Below, piece after piece: positions 16,821 through 25,036 of a DNA stretch of 64,000 bases; the stretch's first letter is position 1; each line of letters starts with the position of its first letter. The stretch comes from an uncultured Desulfovibrio sp. (lineage in GTDB: Bacteria; Desulfobacterota; Desulfovibrionia; Desulfovibrionales; Desulfovibrionaceae): contig CALVHG010000003.1 of NCBI GenBank assembly GCA_944327285.1, positions 1 through 64,000 on the forward strand, read 5' to 3'. The notes below the pieces were generated by a model. That model had not been told where the DNA came from and ran no database searches. It saw only the letters and a list, made by a program, of their open reading frames with translations. A program made the position numbers and the translations under genes.

Positions 16821-17564
16821 TTAGGCTGCATGATCGGGCAGTTGCGAGGCCCACCAGTGCAGACCGAGGCAGAGCGTGGCTGCCGTTTCGCAACGCAGGA
16901 TGCGGGCGCCGAGACTGATACGGGCAAATCCGGCGGCATCGAGCGCCGTCAGTTCGCGGGGAGAAAAGCCGCCTTCGGGGCCGATGGCATAGACCGTGGT
17001 GCCGGGCAGACCCAGACGCGATGGGGAAATGATGGACGTTGTTTCTTCCAGTTCCCAGGGCAGAATGCGATTATCGGCCTGCGCGGCCTGCCGAATCAGC
17101 TCGTCCACGCCGCCCGTAAACACCTGCACTTCGGGCAGCCAGGGATTGCCGGACTGCTTGATGCCGGCGATCATCTGGGCGCGCCAAGTTTCGGCTGCCT
17201 GCGGCGGCAGTTTGCCCTGGCTGAAATCCCCTTGCCAGAGCCAGACGGCATGCGCTCCCAGTTCCGCAGCCTTTTCGGCAAAGAACCCGCGCCGCACGGC
17301 CTTGCTGAAGGCCAGAGCCATAACGGGCAGCGAGGAGGGGCGCGGCGCGCTCTCTTCGTGCAGCAGATCGAGCAGCGCCTGTTTCTTGTCTATCTGCCGG
17401 ATGCGGCAGTGGCCGATGCGTCCCTGACCGTCCAGCAGCACGACGTCCTCGCCGACGCGCAGGCGCAGGGCCTGCGTCATGTGGCGGGCTTCCTGTCCGT
17501 CAATGACGATGCCGGAGGGCGATGCCCAGCGCTCCGGGGAAAGATAAAAGCGATGTTCGCCCAT
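16821..17564 (-). CDS. rsmE: 16S rRNA (uracil1498-N3)-methyltransferase
   Basis: SPOUT-class methyltransferase that modifies U1498 of 16S rRNA with AdoMet. In the 247-aa protein the C-terminal knot carries GPEGGFS at 195-201 and LGARILRCETA at 218-228, both diagnostic for RsmE. The N-terminal PUA-like RNA-binding part covers about 1-70. It begins 2 bp after the upstream 571-aa gene, so it is tightly co-transcribed. Confidence 0.95.
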   Translation of the reverse strand: MGEHRFYLSPERWASPSGIVIDGQEARHMTQALRLRVGEDVVLLDGQGRIGHCRIRQIDKKQALLDLLHEESAPRPSSLPVMALAFSKAVRRGFFAEKAAELGAHAVWLWQGDFSQGKLPPQAAETWRAQMIAGIKQSGNPWLPEVQVFTGGVDELIRQAAQADNRILPWELEETTSIISPSRLGLPGTTVYAIGPEGGFSPRELTALDAAGFARISLGARILRCETAATLCLGLHWWASQLPDHAA

Positions 17565-17566
17565 GA

Positions 17567-19282
17567 TCAGGCATTCTCCTTTTCTTTGGCGCGGGCCTTG
17601 CGCACAGCCTTGAATCCGTCTTGCAGGGCAACCAGTCGGCCATAGTTTTTGCGTATTTCCAGACCGGCCTTTGTCAGCGCCTCTTCGGGGACGTCAATAT
17701 AGGTGCGGCACAGGTAGCGATCCGAGAGAATCTTTTCCACGTTTTCCACAATATCGTCTACCAGCACCGGGAAGAAGTTGACGATTTCAAACTTCAGCTC
17801 GTTGAGCAGATCCAGCGAGGCGCGCAGCATCTGCCGGTAGCCGATGCGCTCGCCCTTGAGCTGGCGGACGCTGAGATCTTCGAGTATGCGCACGCGGCGG
17901 GCCTGCTGAATATAGCTGAATTTGGCGCAGACTTCGCGGTGCAGTTCGCGCAGGGCGTCAAAGGCTTCGTCATTGTCCGGCGAATACAGATAGCCTGTCA
18001 GCACCTTGCTGACGTTGCAGAAGAATTCGTCGCTGTAACCGATCATGCGGCGCTGGTGCTTGGTAAGCCAGAAATAAAGGAACTTCAGTCGCTTTTCATC
18101 GGTGTCGGTATTTTCGATGACTTCGGTTCGCTTATAGACGATGCGCCCCGTATATTCCCCGCGCACAATGTCGTTGAGGCGCAGGAACATATTGGTCGTG
18201 TCCTTGATGATATTCAGTCCGGACAGAGCCTCGCCGGTAAGGGGGTGCAGCACCTCCTGCGAGGCGACGGACAGGGCGCGATCCTGACGGACGTTGCTGG
18301 AGTCGAAGCGATGCTGGCGGTAGGTGACGCGGATGATGACCACGCGGCGCGGCTTGTCGAGAAAGAAGCCCTTTCTGTCCAGCTCCTCGATGACTTCGTG
18401 CTGATCTTCGTCCACGGCCACCAGCGCGATTTTTTCCAGCGCGGGATACCGCCGGTTCTCGCCGCAGGAGAGATAGGTCGTGATGGTGCGGTCCGTCTGC
18501 CCCTGAACGCGCAGCAGAAAATGTTCGCCCATTTTGTGCAGCTTGCGGGCAAAGAGGGCGCTTGAGGTGCGGCGTTCGGAGACGATGGGAAAGCCGTAGA
18601 GCTCCATCAGATACTGATAGACGAACATGCGGTTGCGTTCGTACATCTCGCTGTCGCCGTAGGCGAACTTGCCGATACGCATGCCGAAGCGCTTCAGCTC
18701 GCTGTCGATATCCGAGGGAAAGGAGGCAAAGACGCCCGCGAGATGAAACTGCCTGTCCGCGCCGAGGGCCAGGACATGGGCGCGATCCATGGCCAGCAGG
18801 TAGGGCATGAGCTGGGGGTAATTGTCGAGCAGGACGGTGTCGGTACGGGCGAACTGCTGGCGGAAGATTTCCTGATGCTGCCGCGGCAGGCGCGCGGCCA
18901 TAGTTTGCAGGTTAAGCGCCAGCACCGTATGCTCCAGCGGACAGCAGGCGCCGTCCCCTTCGCTGATGACGGTATGCAGTTTGTCGTACTGAAAAATTTC
19001 AGAAAAATATTCCAGGGGCCGCTCCAGGGCCACCAGCGCGAAGCCCGGAAGATCCTTATACTCGAACATGTCGTTGTCGAAGGAGGGGAGCAGCTCGCGG
19101 GCTTCCACAAGGGGATAGCTCTTGTTTTCCTGATACGGCTTGACAAGGCAGAGGCGGATATGTACCGCATCGAGAAAGCGTTTCAGGGTCGCAAGATTGG
19201 GAATATCCACAGGCTCGGAAAACGTGTAGGCATCACTCCACGGCAGCCCGTTTTTGCTGAAGATTTCTTCCCATTTGATCAT
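17567..19282 (-). CDS. conserved protein of unknown function (571 aa)
   Basis: I do not recognise this family. It is a soluble-looking protein without signal peptide or membrane helix. It has segments such as TITTYLSCGENRRYPALEKIALVAVDEDQHEVIEELD and a C-terminal helical, charged tail. Cysteines are few and unclustered. Codon use and composition match the neighbours. It leads a four-gene unit (this gene, rsmE, rarA, plsC) with 2-bp spacing to rsmE and is divergent from the GAF/mreB pair. The context (ribosome modification, fork repair, lipid synthesis) gives no specific role. Confidence 0.85.
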   Translation of the reverse strand: MIKWEEIFSKNGLPWSDAYTFSEPVDIPNLATLKRFLDAVHIRLCLVKPYQENKSYPLVEARELLPSFDNDMFEYKDLPGFALVALERPLEYFSEIFQYDKLHTVISEGDGACCPLEHTVLALNLQTMAARLPRQHQEIFRQQFARTDTVLLDNYPQLMPYLLAMDRAHVLALGADRQFHLAGVFASFPSDIDSELKRFGMRIGKFAYGDSEMYERNRMFVYQYLMELYGFPIVSERRTSSALFARKLHKMGEHFLLRVQGQTDRTITTYLSCGENRRYPALEKIALVAVDEDQHEVIEELDRKGFFLDKPRRVVIIRVTYRQHRFDSSNVRQDRALSVASQEVLHPLTGEALSGLNIIKDTTNMFLRLNDIVRGEYTGRIVYKRTEVIENTDTDEKRLKFLYFWLTKHQRRMIGYSDEFFCNVSKVLTGYLYSPDNDEAFDALRELHREVCAKFSYIQQARRVRILEDLSVRQLKGERIGYRQMLRASLDLLNELKFEIVNFFPVLVDDIVENVEKILSDRYLCRTYIDVPEEALTKAGLEIRKNYGRLVALQDGFKAVRKARAKEKENA

Positions 19283-19489
19283 GACGTCCCTGTTCCTTCC
19301 CGACCGTCGAACTATGCGGATTGCCGTTTCCTTCCGTACCGTTGTTCAGAATAAGCACTTTTCTAAATTTTTTCCAGTACTCCGGGGCGCGTGTCCGTCC
19401 GGCATGGTTGCGGCGCTCCCCTGCCTCTGGTAAGCAAGGAAAGGACGCGCGAATATTCGCGCCGCCAACCCTTCAACCCTTCGAGCGCC

Positions 19490-20515
19490 ATGGTCGGTTC
19501 CACTGTAGAATACCACATTTTGTGTATCGTGTGCAGCGTTTTCGATGCCTATTCCGCCGTTTTGTTTCTCCCCGCCGAGGATGGCGACGGGTTCCGGCTG
19601 GCGGAGTTCTTCAGTCTGGGCGATGAAATCATTACCGATGCGGATTTCCGCCCGGATAAGGGCCTTGTCGGCTGGCTGCTGCGCAGTCACGAACCTCTGC
19701 GCCTGACCAGTTTCGACAGGGAAAAGAATTCCTTGGGCTATTATCGCCGCGAGGATGAGGTGGGCATCAAGGCGTTTATGGCCTTTCCCATCGCCACGGG
19801 CGGCGTTTTGTGCGTGGACAGCAAACGCGAATATTCCTTCTCGGAAAAGGATCAGAAGATGCTGCAGCTTTTTGCCGATCTGATTTCCGGGATGCAGAAG
19901 GAAAAGAGCGCCAGCCTCATTACCGGCAACATTCCCCGCTATTTTGTGGAGTTCAATGTGCTGCGCGATCTGCGTAACAAGTACAAGCGCTGGCCGCAGT
20001 ATATCCTCAATTTCGTCCGAACTCTGGCTGATGCATCGGGCTTTGACTACTGTGCCTTTGCGTCTACCGACGGCAGCGGGGAAGAGTATCGCGTCGAATG
20101 CGAAAACCGGCGTATCCTCCTGGACAGCGGTCAGCCCGTCGTTTTGCCGATGGGCTGCGGCCTGACAGGCTGGGTCTTCCGTAATGAGCAGCCGGTGTTT
20201 GCCGGGACCATAGAAACGTCGCCGTCTACCATGCTTTTTGGCAAGCAGGTGGAAATGCCCGATTTTCAGGCGGCGGTTTGTCTGCCTGTTTCCATCAGCC
20301 GCAGCACGCGCGCCGTTATCTGTCTGGCGCATATGGAACCTCTGGAAATTGACGAGGTCATGCGGAGCTTTTTGTCGCAGTGTGTGGACCATCTGGCTAT
20401 GCACCTGGAAAATCTCTACCTCCAGACGCGCCTGAATCACCTCCTGCCTCAGGCGCATCTGCACCGTAATGGCGCGCCGACCTTCGAGACAGAGAAAAAC
20501 GAGGACGAAGAATAG
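19490..20515 (+). CDS. double GAF-domain protein
   Basis: 341 aa with two GAF-like modules: one at about 1-140 (LFLPAEDGDGFRL...GLVGWLLRS...AFMAFPIATGGVLCVDSK) and one at about 165-315 (FDYCAFASTDG...GLTGWVFRNEQPVFAG...AAVCLPVSISRSTRAVICLAH). No kinase, GGDEF or HTH output domain is attached, so it is probably a stand-alone sensor or scaffold binding a small ligand. The start is uncertain: the ATG at 19490 has no clear SD and a GTG at 19391 is in frame. It ends 15 bp before the mreB ATG, so the two are co-transcribed. Confidence 0.8.
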   Translation: MVGSTVEYHILCIVCSVFDAYSAVLFLPAEDGDGFRLAEFFSLGDEIITDADFRPDKGLVGWLLRSHEPLRLTSFDREKNSLGYYRREDEVGIKAFMAFPIATGGVLCVDSKREYSFSEKDQKMLQLFADLISGMQKEKSASLITGNIPRYFVEFNVLRDLRNKYKRWPQYILNFVRTLADASGFDYCAFASTDGSGEEYRVECENRRILLDSGQPVVLPMGCGLTGWVFRNEQPVFAGTIETSPSTMLFGKQVEMPDFQAAVCLPVSISRSTRAVICLAHMEPLEIDEVMRSFLSQCVDHLAMHLENLYLQTRLNHLLPQAHLHRNGAPTFETEKNEDEE

Positions 20516-20530
20516 GCGGAGCTAAAGCGG

Positions 20531-21553
20531 ATGTTCGGTTTCCTGCGTCGTTTTTTTGCGCACGATCTCGCTATGGATTTGGGCACGGCAAATACGCTGC
20601 TGTCCTCAGCGCGCGAAGATCTTCTCGTCAACGAACCGTCCGTCGTGGCGCTGGATGCCGTCAGCGGCGCTGTGCTGGCTGTCGGCGCGCAGGCCAAGGC
20701 GTATCTGGGGCGCACGCCTCAGAAAATCCGGGCCGTGAGGCCCATGAAGGATGGCGTCATTGCCGATTTTGACGTGACGCGCGAGATGATTGCCTATTTC
20801 GTCAGCAAGGCTATCGGACGCTCGCGCCTGTTCAGGCCGTCCATGGTCATCAGCATTCCCTCCGGCATCACGCAGGTGGAAAAAAAGGCCGTTATTGACG
20901 CCGCTTTGCTGGCGGGGGCCGGAGAGGTGCGTCTTGTGGAAGAACCCATGGCGGCGGCTCTCGGCGCGGGGCTGCCCGTGCAGGAGGCCGTGGCCTCCAT
21001 GGTTCTGGACATTGGCGGCGGCACCAGCGAGGTCGCCGTTATTTCTCTTTCGGCAATGTCCGTTACCCGATCGCTGCGTATTGCGGGCGATGTCATGAAT
21101 GATGCCGTGCGTCGCTATATGCGGGATGTTTTCGGTATCGTGATTGGTGAAAATTCCGCGGAGCGCCTCAAGATTGAGCTCGGAACGGCTGTGCCTATGG
21201 ACGACGACCGCACCGCGGAGGTCGTGGGCAAAGATGCCGTATTGGGCACGCCGAAGACTGTCTGCGTGAGCGAAGCGCATGTGCGCGAAGCGCTGCGGGA
21301 CCCTCTTCAGGCTATTGCCGGAGCCGTATTGCGGGCGCTGGAGATGACGCCGCCGGAACTGGCCGCCGATATCTATGAACGCGGTATGCTGCTGGCCGGG
21401 GGCGGCGGATTACTGCGCGGCCTGGATCAGTATCTTTCCGCCGCCGCGCATATTCCGGTGAGAGTGGATGATGATCCGCTTACGACGGTGCTGCGAGGCT
21501 CGGCGCGGGCCATGCGAGACAAAAACGCCTACGAAGATTTGTTTATTAACTAG
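20531..21553 (+). CDS. mreB: MreB-type actin homologue
   Basis: Actin-fold ATPase that polymerises under the inner membrane and guides cell-wall synthesis. In 340 aa the phosphate-1 loop MDLGTANT is at 15-22, the phosphate-2 loop VLDIGGGTSEVAV at 158-170, and the adenosine motif near GMLLAGGGGLLRGLD. The N-terminal amphipathic FGFLRRFF may bind the membrane. No mreC or mreD follows, so this is either the sole mreB separated from mreCD or a second paralogue. Coupling to a GAF protein suggests signal input to cell shape (inference). GGAG lies 9 bp before the ATG. Confidence 0.93.
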   Translation: MFGFLRRFFAHDLAMDLGTANTLLSSAREDLLVNEPSVVALDAVSGAVLAVGAQAKAYLGRTPQKIRAVRPMKDGVIADFDVTREMIAYFVSKAIGRSRLFRPSMVISIPSGITQVEKKAVIDAALLAGAGEVRLVEEPMAAALGAGLPVQEAVASMVLDIGGGTSEVAVISLSAMSVTRSLRIAGDVMNDAVRRYMRDVFGIVIGENSAERLKIELGTAVPMDDDRTAEVVGKDAVLGTPKTVCVSEAHVREALRDPLQAIAGAVLRALEMTPPELAADIYERGMLLAGGGGLLRGLDQYLSAAAHIPVRVDDDPLTTVLRGSARAMRDKNAYEDLFIN

Positions 21554-21683
21554 GCCGTGGCCGCTTGCATGCGTTCTTTCCTTCCTCTTCTCTTTTTTGA
21601 GCGAGCATGATCTGACGCGGTTTCTGGGCGGAGCGGCAGTCTTCGCTCCTTTATTTTTAAAGTAAAACATGAAGGGTTCTGTT

Positions 21684-22484
21684 ATGGAAAGGGATTCGCT
21701 TCTTGAGGAACTTGTCGCCATAGTGCGCAAGAGCGGCGAGATCGTGCGGCGGCAGTGGCAGGAAGAACGTCATGTGCGCCACAAGGGGCGCGTCGATCTG
21801 GTAACGCAGACGGATCTGGCCGTGGAGTCCTTTCTTAAGGAGCAACTCGCGACGCTCGCGCCCGGCGTGGGGTTTCTGGCGGAGGAAAGCAGCGATGCGG
21901 CCGCCCGTCCTTCGGGAGACTGCTGGATTATTGATCCTGTGGACGGCACGACCAATTTTGTGCATCGCATTCCGCAGGTGGGGACGTCCGTGGCTCTGTG
22001 GCGCGACGGACAAGTGGCGCTGGGTGTGGTTAATGTGCCTATGATGGACGAATGTTTCTGGGCCGCGCGGGGGCAGGGCGCCTTTTGCAACGGCAGCCCC
22101 ATTGCCGTCAGCGGGGAGAGCGAGCTGCAGCAATGTCTGTGCGCCACAGGCTTTCCGTATGACGTGGACAAAAAACTGCCCGATGTGATCGAACGTCTGC
22201 GTCTCATGCTGCCTGCCACGCAGGGAATGCGGCGCATTGGCGCGGCGTCCGTGGATCTGGCCTATGTGGCTTGCGGACGTCTTGATGTCTTTTATGAGCT
22301 CTGGCTCAAACCCTGGGACATGGCGGCCGGCTGGCTGCTGGTGGAGGAGGCGGGCGGTCGGCTGACCCTGCCTTCCGGGGACGCCTACCGCTTCGGCGAG
22401 GAGGTTGTCGCCAGCAACGGGCGCGTGCATGCGGCAGCCTGCGAGCTGCTGCGCCGGGGCGCGGAACGGGCGGCCATGCCGTAG
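21684..22484 (+). CDS. suhB: inositol-1-monophosphatase family protein
   Basis: Metal-dependent phosphatase of the IMPase/SuhB fold, hydrolysing inositol phosphate or related sugar phosphates. In 266 aa the metal ligands lie in AEESS (66-70), DPVDGTTN (84-91) and WDMAAG (211-216). AGGG with suitable spacing favours the ATG at 21684 over one 15 bp upstream. In E. coli the homologue also acts with RNA polymerase; that cannot be read here. The 3' end overlaps the convergent Nudix-like gene by 100 bp. Confidence 0.92.
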   Translation: MERDSLLEELVAIVRKSGEIVRRQWQEERHVRHKGRVDLVTQTDLAVESFLKEQLATLAPGVGFLAEESSDAAARPSGDCWIIDPVDGTTNFVHRIPQVGTSVALWRDGQVALGVVNVPMMDECFWAARGQGAFCNGSPIAVSGESELQQCLCATGFPYDVDKKLPDVIERLRLMLPATQGMRRIGAASVDLAYVACGRLDVFYELWLKPWDMAAGWLLVEEAGGRLTLPSGDAYRFGEEVVASNGRVHAAACELLRRGAERAAMP

Positions 22485-22984
22485 TCCCGGAGCCATTGCG
22501 GCTCTATGCGGCGCAGCAGGGGAGACAGCGGCGCGTCGGGCAGAGCCTGAAGCCCCGTCAGGGCATCGGCATCAACGGACAGCGCCTCCCATGCTGCGGG
22601 AAAACGGGGCTCGGCGTGCAGCCGGGCGGCAAACAGCTCGACAAAACAGGGAAAGTCCGCGTCCGGCGGCAGCAGGGCGATTCGAGACAGAGGACAGGGC
22701 GGCAGGCCCGATTGCTCCAGCAATTGCTGCGCCGTCAGGGCGCAGCTTTCGCCCGCGGGCAGGGGGACAATGCCTGCGACATCCCAGACAGAACGGCGGC
22801 GCATAAGGAAAAAATGCTGTCGGAGATGAGGCAGCAGGGCAACGGCTCTGTGCAGAAGCCGTTGGCGCAGCACGTCGGCGCACGGCATGACGAGCAGGGG
22901 CCTGTTGCGGCCGTCCACAACTTCAAGCGCGTCCGGCATGGGCATAGGTAGTGCGGAGTCGGCATAGGGCATGGATAACATCAT
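22385..22984 (-). CDS. degenerate Nudix-like protein
   Basis: 199 aa. The N-terminal part (LEVVDGRNRPLLVMPCADVLRQRLLHRAV) is the entry segment of Nudix hydrolases of the isopentenyl-isomerase/YfcD type. The expected Nudix box REUxEExGU appears as QQLLEQSGL, and the upstream Glu spacing is off by one. The metal-binding glutamates are therefore largely lost and activity is doubtful. AGGAAG sits 5 bp before the ATG, good evidence that the gene is expressed. The 5' ends of this gene and the rimI-tpiA gene overlap by 14 bp, and its last 33 codons are antisense to suhB. These overlaps lower confidence in the C-terminal tail. Confidence 0.6.
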   Translation of the reverse strand: MMLSMPYADSALPMPMPDALEVVDGRNRPLLVMPCADVLRQRLLHRAVALLPHLRQHFFLMRRRSVWDVAGIVPLPAGESCALTAQQLLEQSGLPPCPLSRIALLPPDADFPCFVELFAARLHAEPRFPAAWEALSVDADALTGLQALPDAPLSPLLRRIEPQWLRDYGMAARSAPRRSSSQAAACTRPLLATTSSPKR

Positions 22985-24218
22985 GAATTCTTCCTGGCAT
23001 TTTCGACGTCTTGACGCAAGCGATGCGCCCGCATTGCACGCGTTGGAAAAGGCGTGTTTTACCTTGCCCTGGAGCGAAGAGCAATGCCGCGCCGCCTTCG
23101 GGCAGACGCCCTTCGCCGCCTTTGGTCTGGACAGCGACCGGGGAGTGCTGGCCTATATTTCCGTCTATATTACGGCGGACGAGATGGAAGTGCTTAACTT
23201 GGCGGTGTCTCCGGAGCTGCGGCGGCGGGGCATTGGTCATCGACTTCTGGCGCTGGCCTTGCGCACGGCCGCCAAAATGGGTATGCAAAAGGCTGTTCTT
23301 GAGGTGCGGGTAGGCAATACGCCTGCGCGCAGTCTCTATGAACGACACGGGTTCGCCGTTGCGGGACGGCGCCCCCGCTATTATGCCGATACCGGGGAAG
23401 ACGCGCTTATTTATGCCCGTTCCCTGACAAATTATGACGCAGCCGCAGAAGAAAGGAAAGAGTTGCATATGAAGACGCTTATTGCAGCCAACTGGAAAAT
23501 GCACAAGACGCGGGCCGAGGCCCGGCAGACCGCAACGGCCATTGCCGCCGGTCGTCCTGCCAGCAACGAAAGGACGCTGATCGTGTTCCCGCCGTTTACG
23601 GCCATTGCCGAAGTGGCGGCGGCTTTTGCCGCGCAGGAAGGGCTCGCCGTGGGCGGGCAGGATGTGTATCCCGCCGAAAAGGGAGCTTTTACCGGTGAAA
23701 TTTCTCCCGCCATGCTGGCGGACGCCGGGGCTTCCTGGGTTCTGACGGGGCATTCCGAGCGCCGTCACGTGCTGGGCGAGAGCGACGAGCTCGTGGGCCG
23801 CAAGACGGCCTTTGCGCTGGGCGCGGGGCTGCATGCCATGCTCTGCATCGGCGAAACGCTGGAAGAGCGCGAGGCCGGGCAGCTGGAAGAGGTGCTGCGG
23901 CGTCAGCTGCGGACAGGTCTGGCCGAGGTGTCCGCGGAAGCTGCGGCGCGCGTGGCTGTTGCCTATGAACCGGTCTGGGCTATCGGCACGGGCAAGGTGG
24001 CGGGCAGCGCCGAAGTTCTGGAAGCGCACGCGCTGGCGCGCCGTCTGCTGGTTGAAGTTCTGGGATCGGTTGCCCATGATATTCCCTTGTTGTACGGCGG
24101 CAGCGTCAAGCCTGATAACGCGGCGTCCCTGCTGGCGCTTGACAATGTCAATGGTCTTCTGATAGGCGGAGCCTCTTTGGAGGCTGAAAGCTTTTTGCGC
24201 ATTGCCGGGGCCCGCTAG
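22971..24218 (+). CDS. tpiA: RimI-type N-acetyltransferase fused in frame to triosephosphate isomerase
   Basis: One uninterrupted 415-codon frame. Residues 1-about 150 are a GNAT domain of the RimI kind (VLNLAVSPELRRRGIGHRLLALAL, then ARSLYERHGFAVAGRRPRYY), which would acetylate a ribosomal-protein N-terminus. Residues 167-415 are a complete TIM: AANWKMH with the catalytic Lys, LTGHSERRHVLGE with the catalytic His, AYEPVWAIGTG with the catalytic Glu, and the phosphate loop LLYGGSVKP. There is no stop between them. AAGGAAAGAG precedes an internal ATG at 23469, so free TIM (249 aa) may also be made from 23469-24218. Either a true fusion or a tpiA start with read-in from a rimI that lost its stop. 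Confidence 0.9.
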   Translation: MDNIMNSSWHFRRLDASDAPALHALEKACFTLPWSEEQCRAAFGQTPFAAFGLDSDRGVLAYISVYITADEMEVLNLAVSPELRRRGIGHRLLALALRTAAKMGMQKAVLEVRVGNTPARSLYERHGFAVAGRRPRYYADTGEDALIYARSLTNYDAAAEERKELHMKTLIAANWKMHKTRAEARQTATAIAAGRPASNERTLIVFPPFTAIAEVAAAFAAQEGLAVGGQDVYPAEKGAFTGEISPAMLADAGASWVLTGHSERRHVLGESDELVGRKTAFALGAGLHAMLCIGETLEEREAGQLEEVLRRQLRTGLAEVSAEAAARVAVAYEPVWAIGTGKVAGSAEVLEAHALARRLLVEVLGSVAHDIPLLYGGSVKPDNAASLLALDNVNGLLIGGASLEAESFLRIAGAR

Positions 24219-24328
24219 GCCGTTTTTGGTTGCGATTTTTTCGACACGACAGGGGATGACGGCATCTGCCATCCGCGCCGGAGCCCTTGTCGGCAAGCAT
24301 TACTTTTTGTCGTCTGACGGGAGTTGTT

Positions 24329-24769
24329 GTGGAAACTCTGATTCTCACCTTGCATATCATTGTGTGCGTGCTGCTTGTCATCCTGATCCTGCTTCAGGCA
24401 GGTAAGGAAGGCATGGGCGTCATTTTCGGCGGCGGTAATTCGTCCGTCTTCGGCAGCAGCGGCGCGGGCGGTATTCTGGCCAAGATGACCGCGTTCATGG
24501 CCGTTGTTTTTGTCATTACCTGCCTGAGCTATACCTATGTGACCAGCCCGCGTATTGCCGCTCCCAAGTCGGCTGTGGTGGGCGTGGACTGGGTTGCTCC
24601 CGAAGCTCCCGCGACGGAATCCGCTCCTGCGGCGTCCGAGCAGCCCGCTGCTCCTGCCGACAAGGCTCCTGCGGAAGCCGCTCCCGAAGCAAACAAGACG
24701 GCTCCTGCCCCGGCTGCGAAGCAGCCTGCGGCAGCTCCCGCTGCGGGAACCGCTCCCGCCGGAAAGTAG
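24329..24769 (+). CDS. secG: preprotein translocase subunit SecG
   Basis: Accessory subunit of the SecYEG export channel in the inner membrane. 146 aa with two membrane helices (about 3-24 and 54-74) and the diagnostic loop QAGKEGMGVIFGGGNSSVFGSSG between them. The C-terminal 65 residues are an Ala/Pro/Glu/Lys-rich tail, much longer than in E. coli SecG (110 aa in total). The GTG start is supported by GGGAG 5 bp upstream and by the N-terminus VETLILTLHIIV. It follows tpiA, the common order in related genomes, and has a strong terminator. Confidence 0.92.
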   Translation: METLILTLHIIVCVLLVILILLQAGKEGMGVIFGGGNSSVFGSSGAGGILAKMTAFMAVVFVITCLSYTYVTSPRIAAPKSAVVGVDWVAPEAPATESAPAASEQPAAPADKAPAEAAPEANKTAPAPAAKQPAAAPAAGTAPAGK

Positions 24770-24792
24770 TTTCTCCTCCTTTGTTTTTTGAC

Positions 24793-24819
24793 GCCGCGGC
24801 TTGCCGCGGCTTTTTTTTT
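24793..24819 (+). terminator. rho-independent terminator of secG
   Basis: GCCGCGG, short loop, CCGCGGC, then nine T (24811-24819), 24 bp after the secG stop. Classic form. Confidence 0.9.
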
Positions 24820-24851
24820 CTTTGACCGCACGTGCGCTTTGTGTTCATCTT

Positions 24852-25000
24852 TAGAGCGTTTTGCCTTTGAAAAAGGCGAAGCGCGAGGCGGCGGGACAGC
24901 GCCGCCCGGCCCAAAGTGAGCGGAAAAACCACGCTTTTTCCGCGAAACGACAGGCCGTATGGTTTGAAACGCGCAGCGTTTCAAACTGAAAATGCTCTAA
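24852..25000 (+). repeat. family A element (copy 9, full length)
   Basis: TAGAGCGTTTTGCC...GGCGAAGCGC shows compensated outer-stem changes. The right stem is GAAACGCGCAGCGTTTC. The ends are TAGAGC and GCTCTA. It lies between the secG terminator and the Smr gene. Confidence 0.9.
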
Positions 25001-25036
25001 GGACCCGCCGCGTGCGGAATGCTTCAGGAGGCCGGT

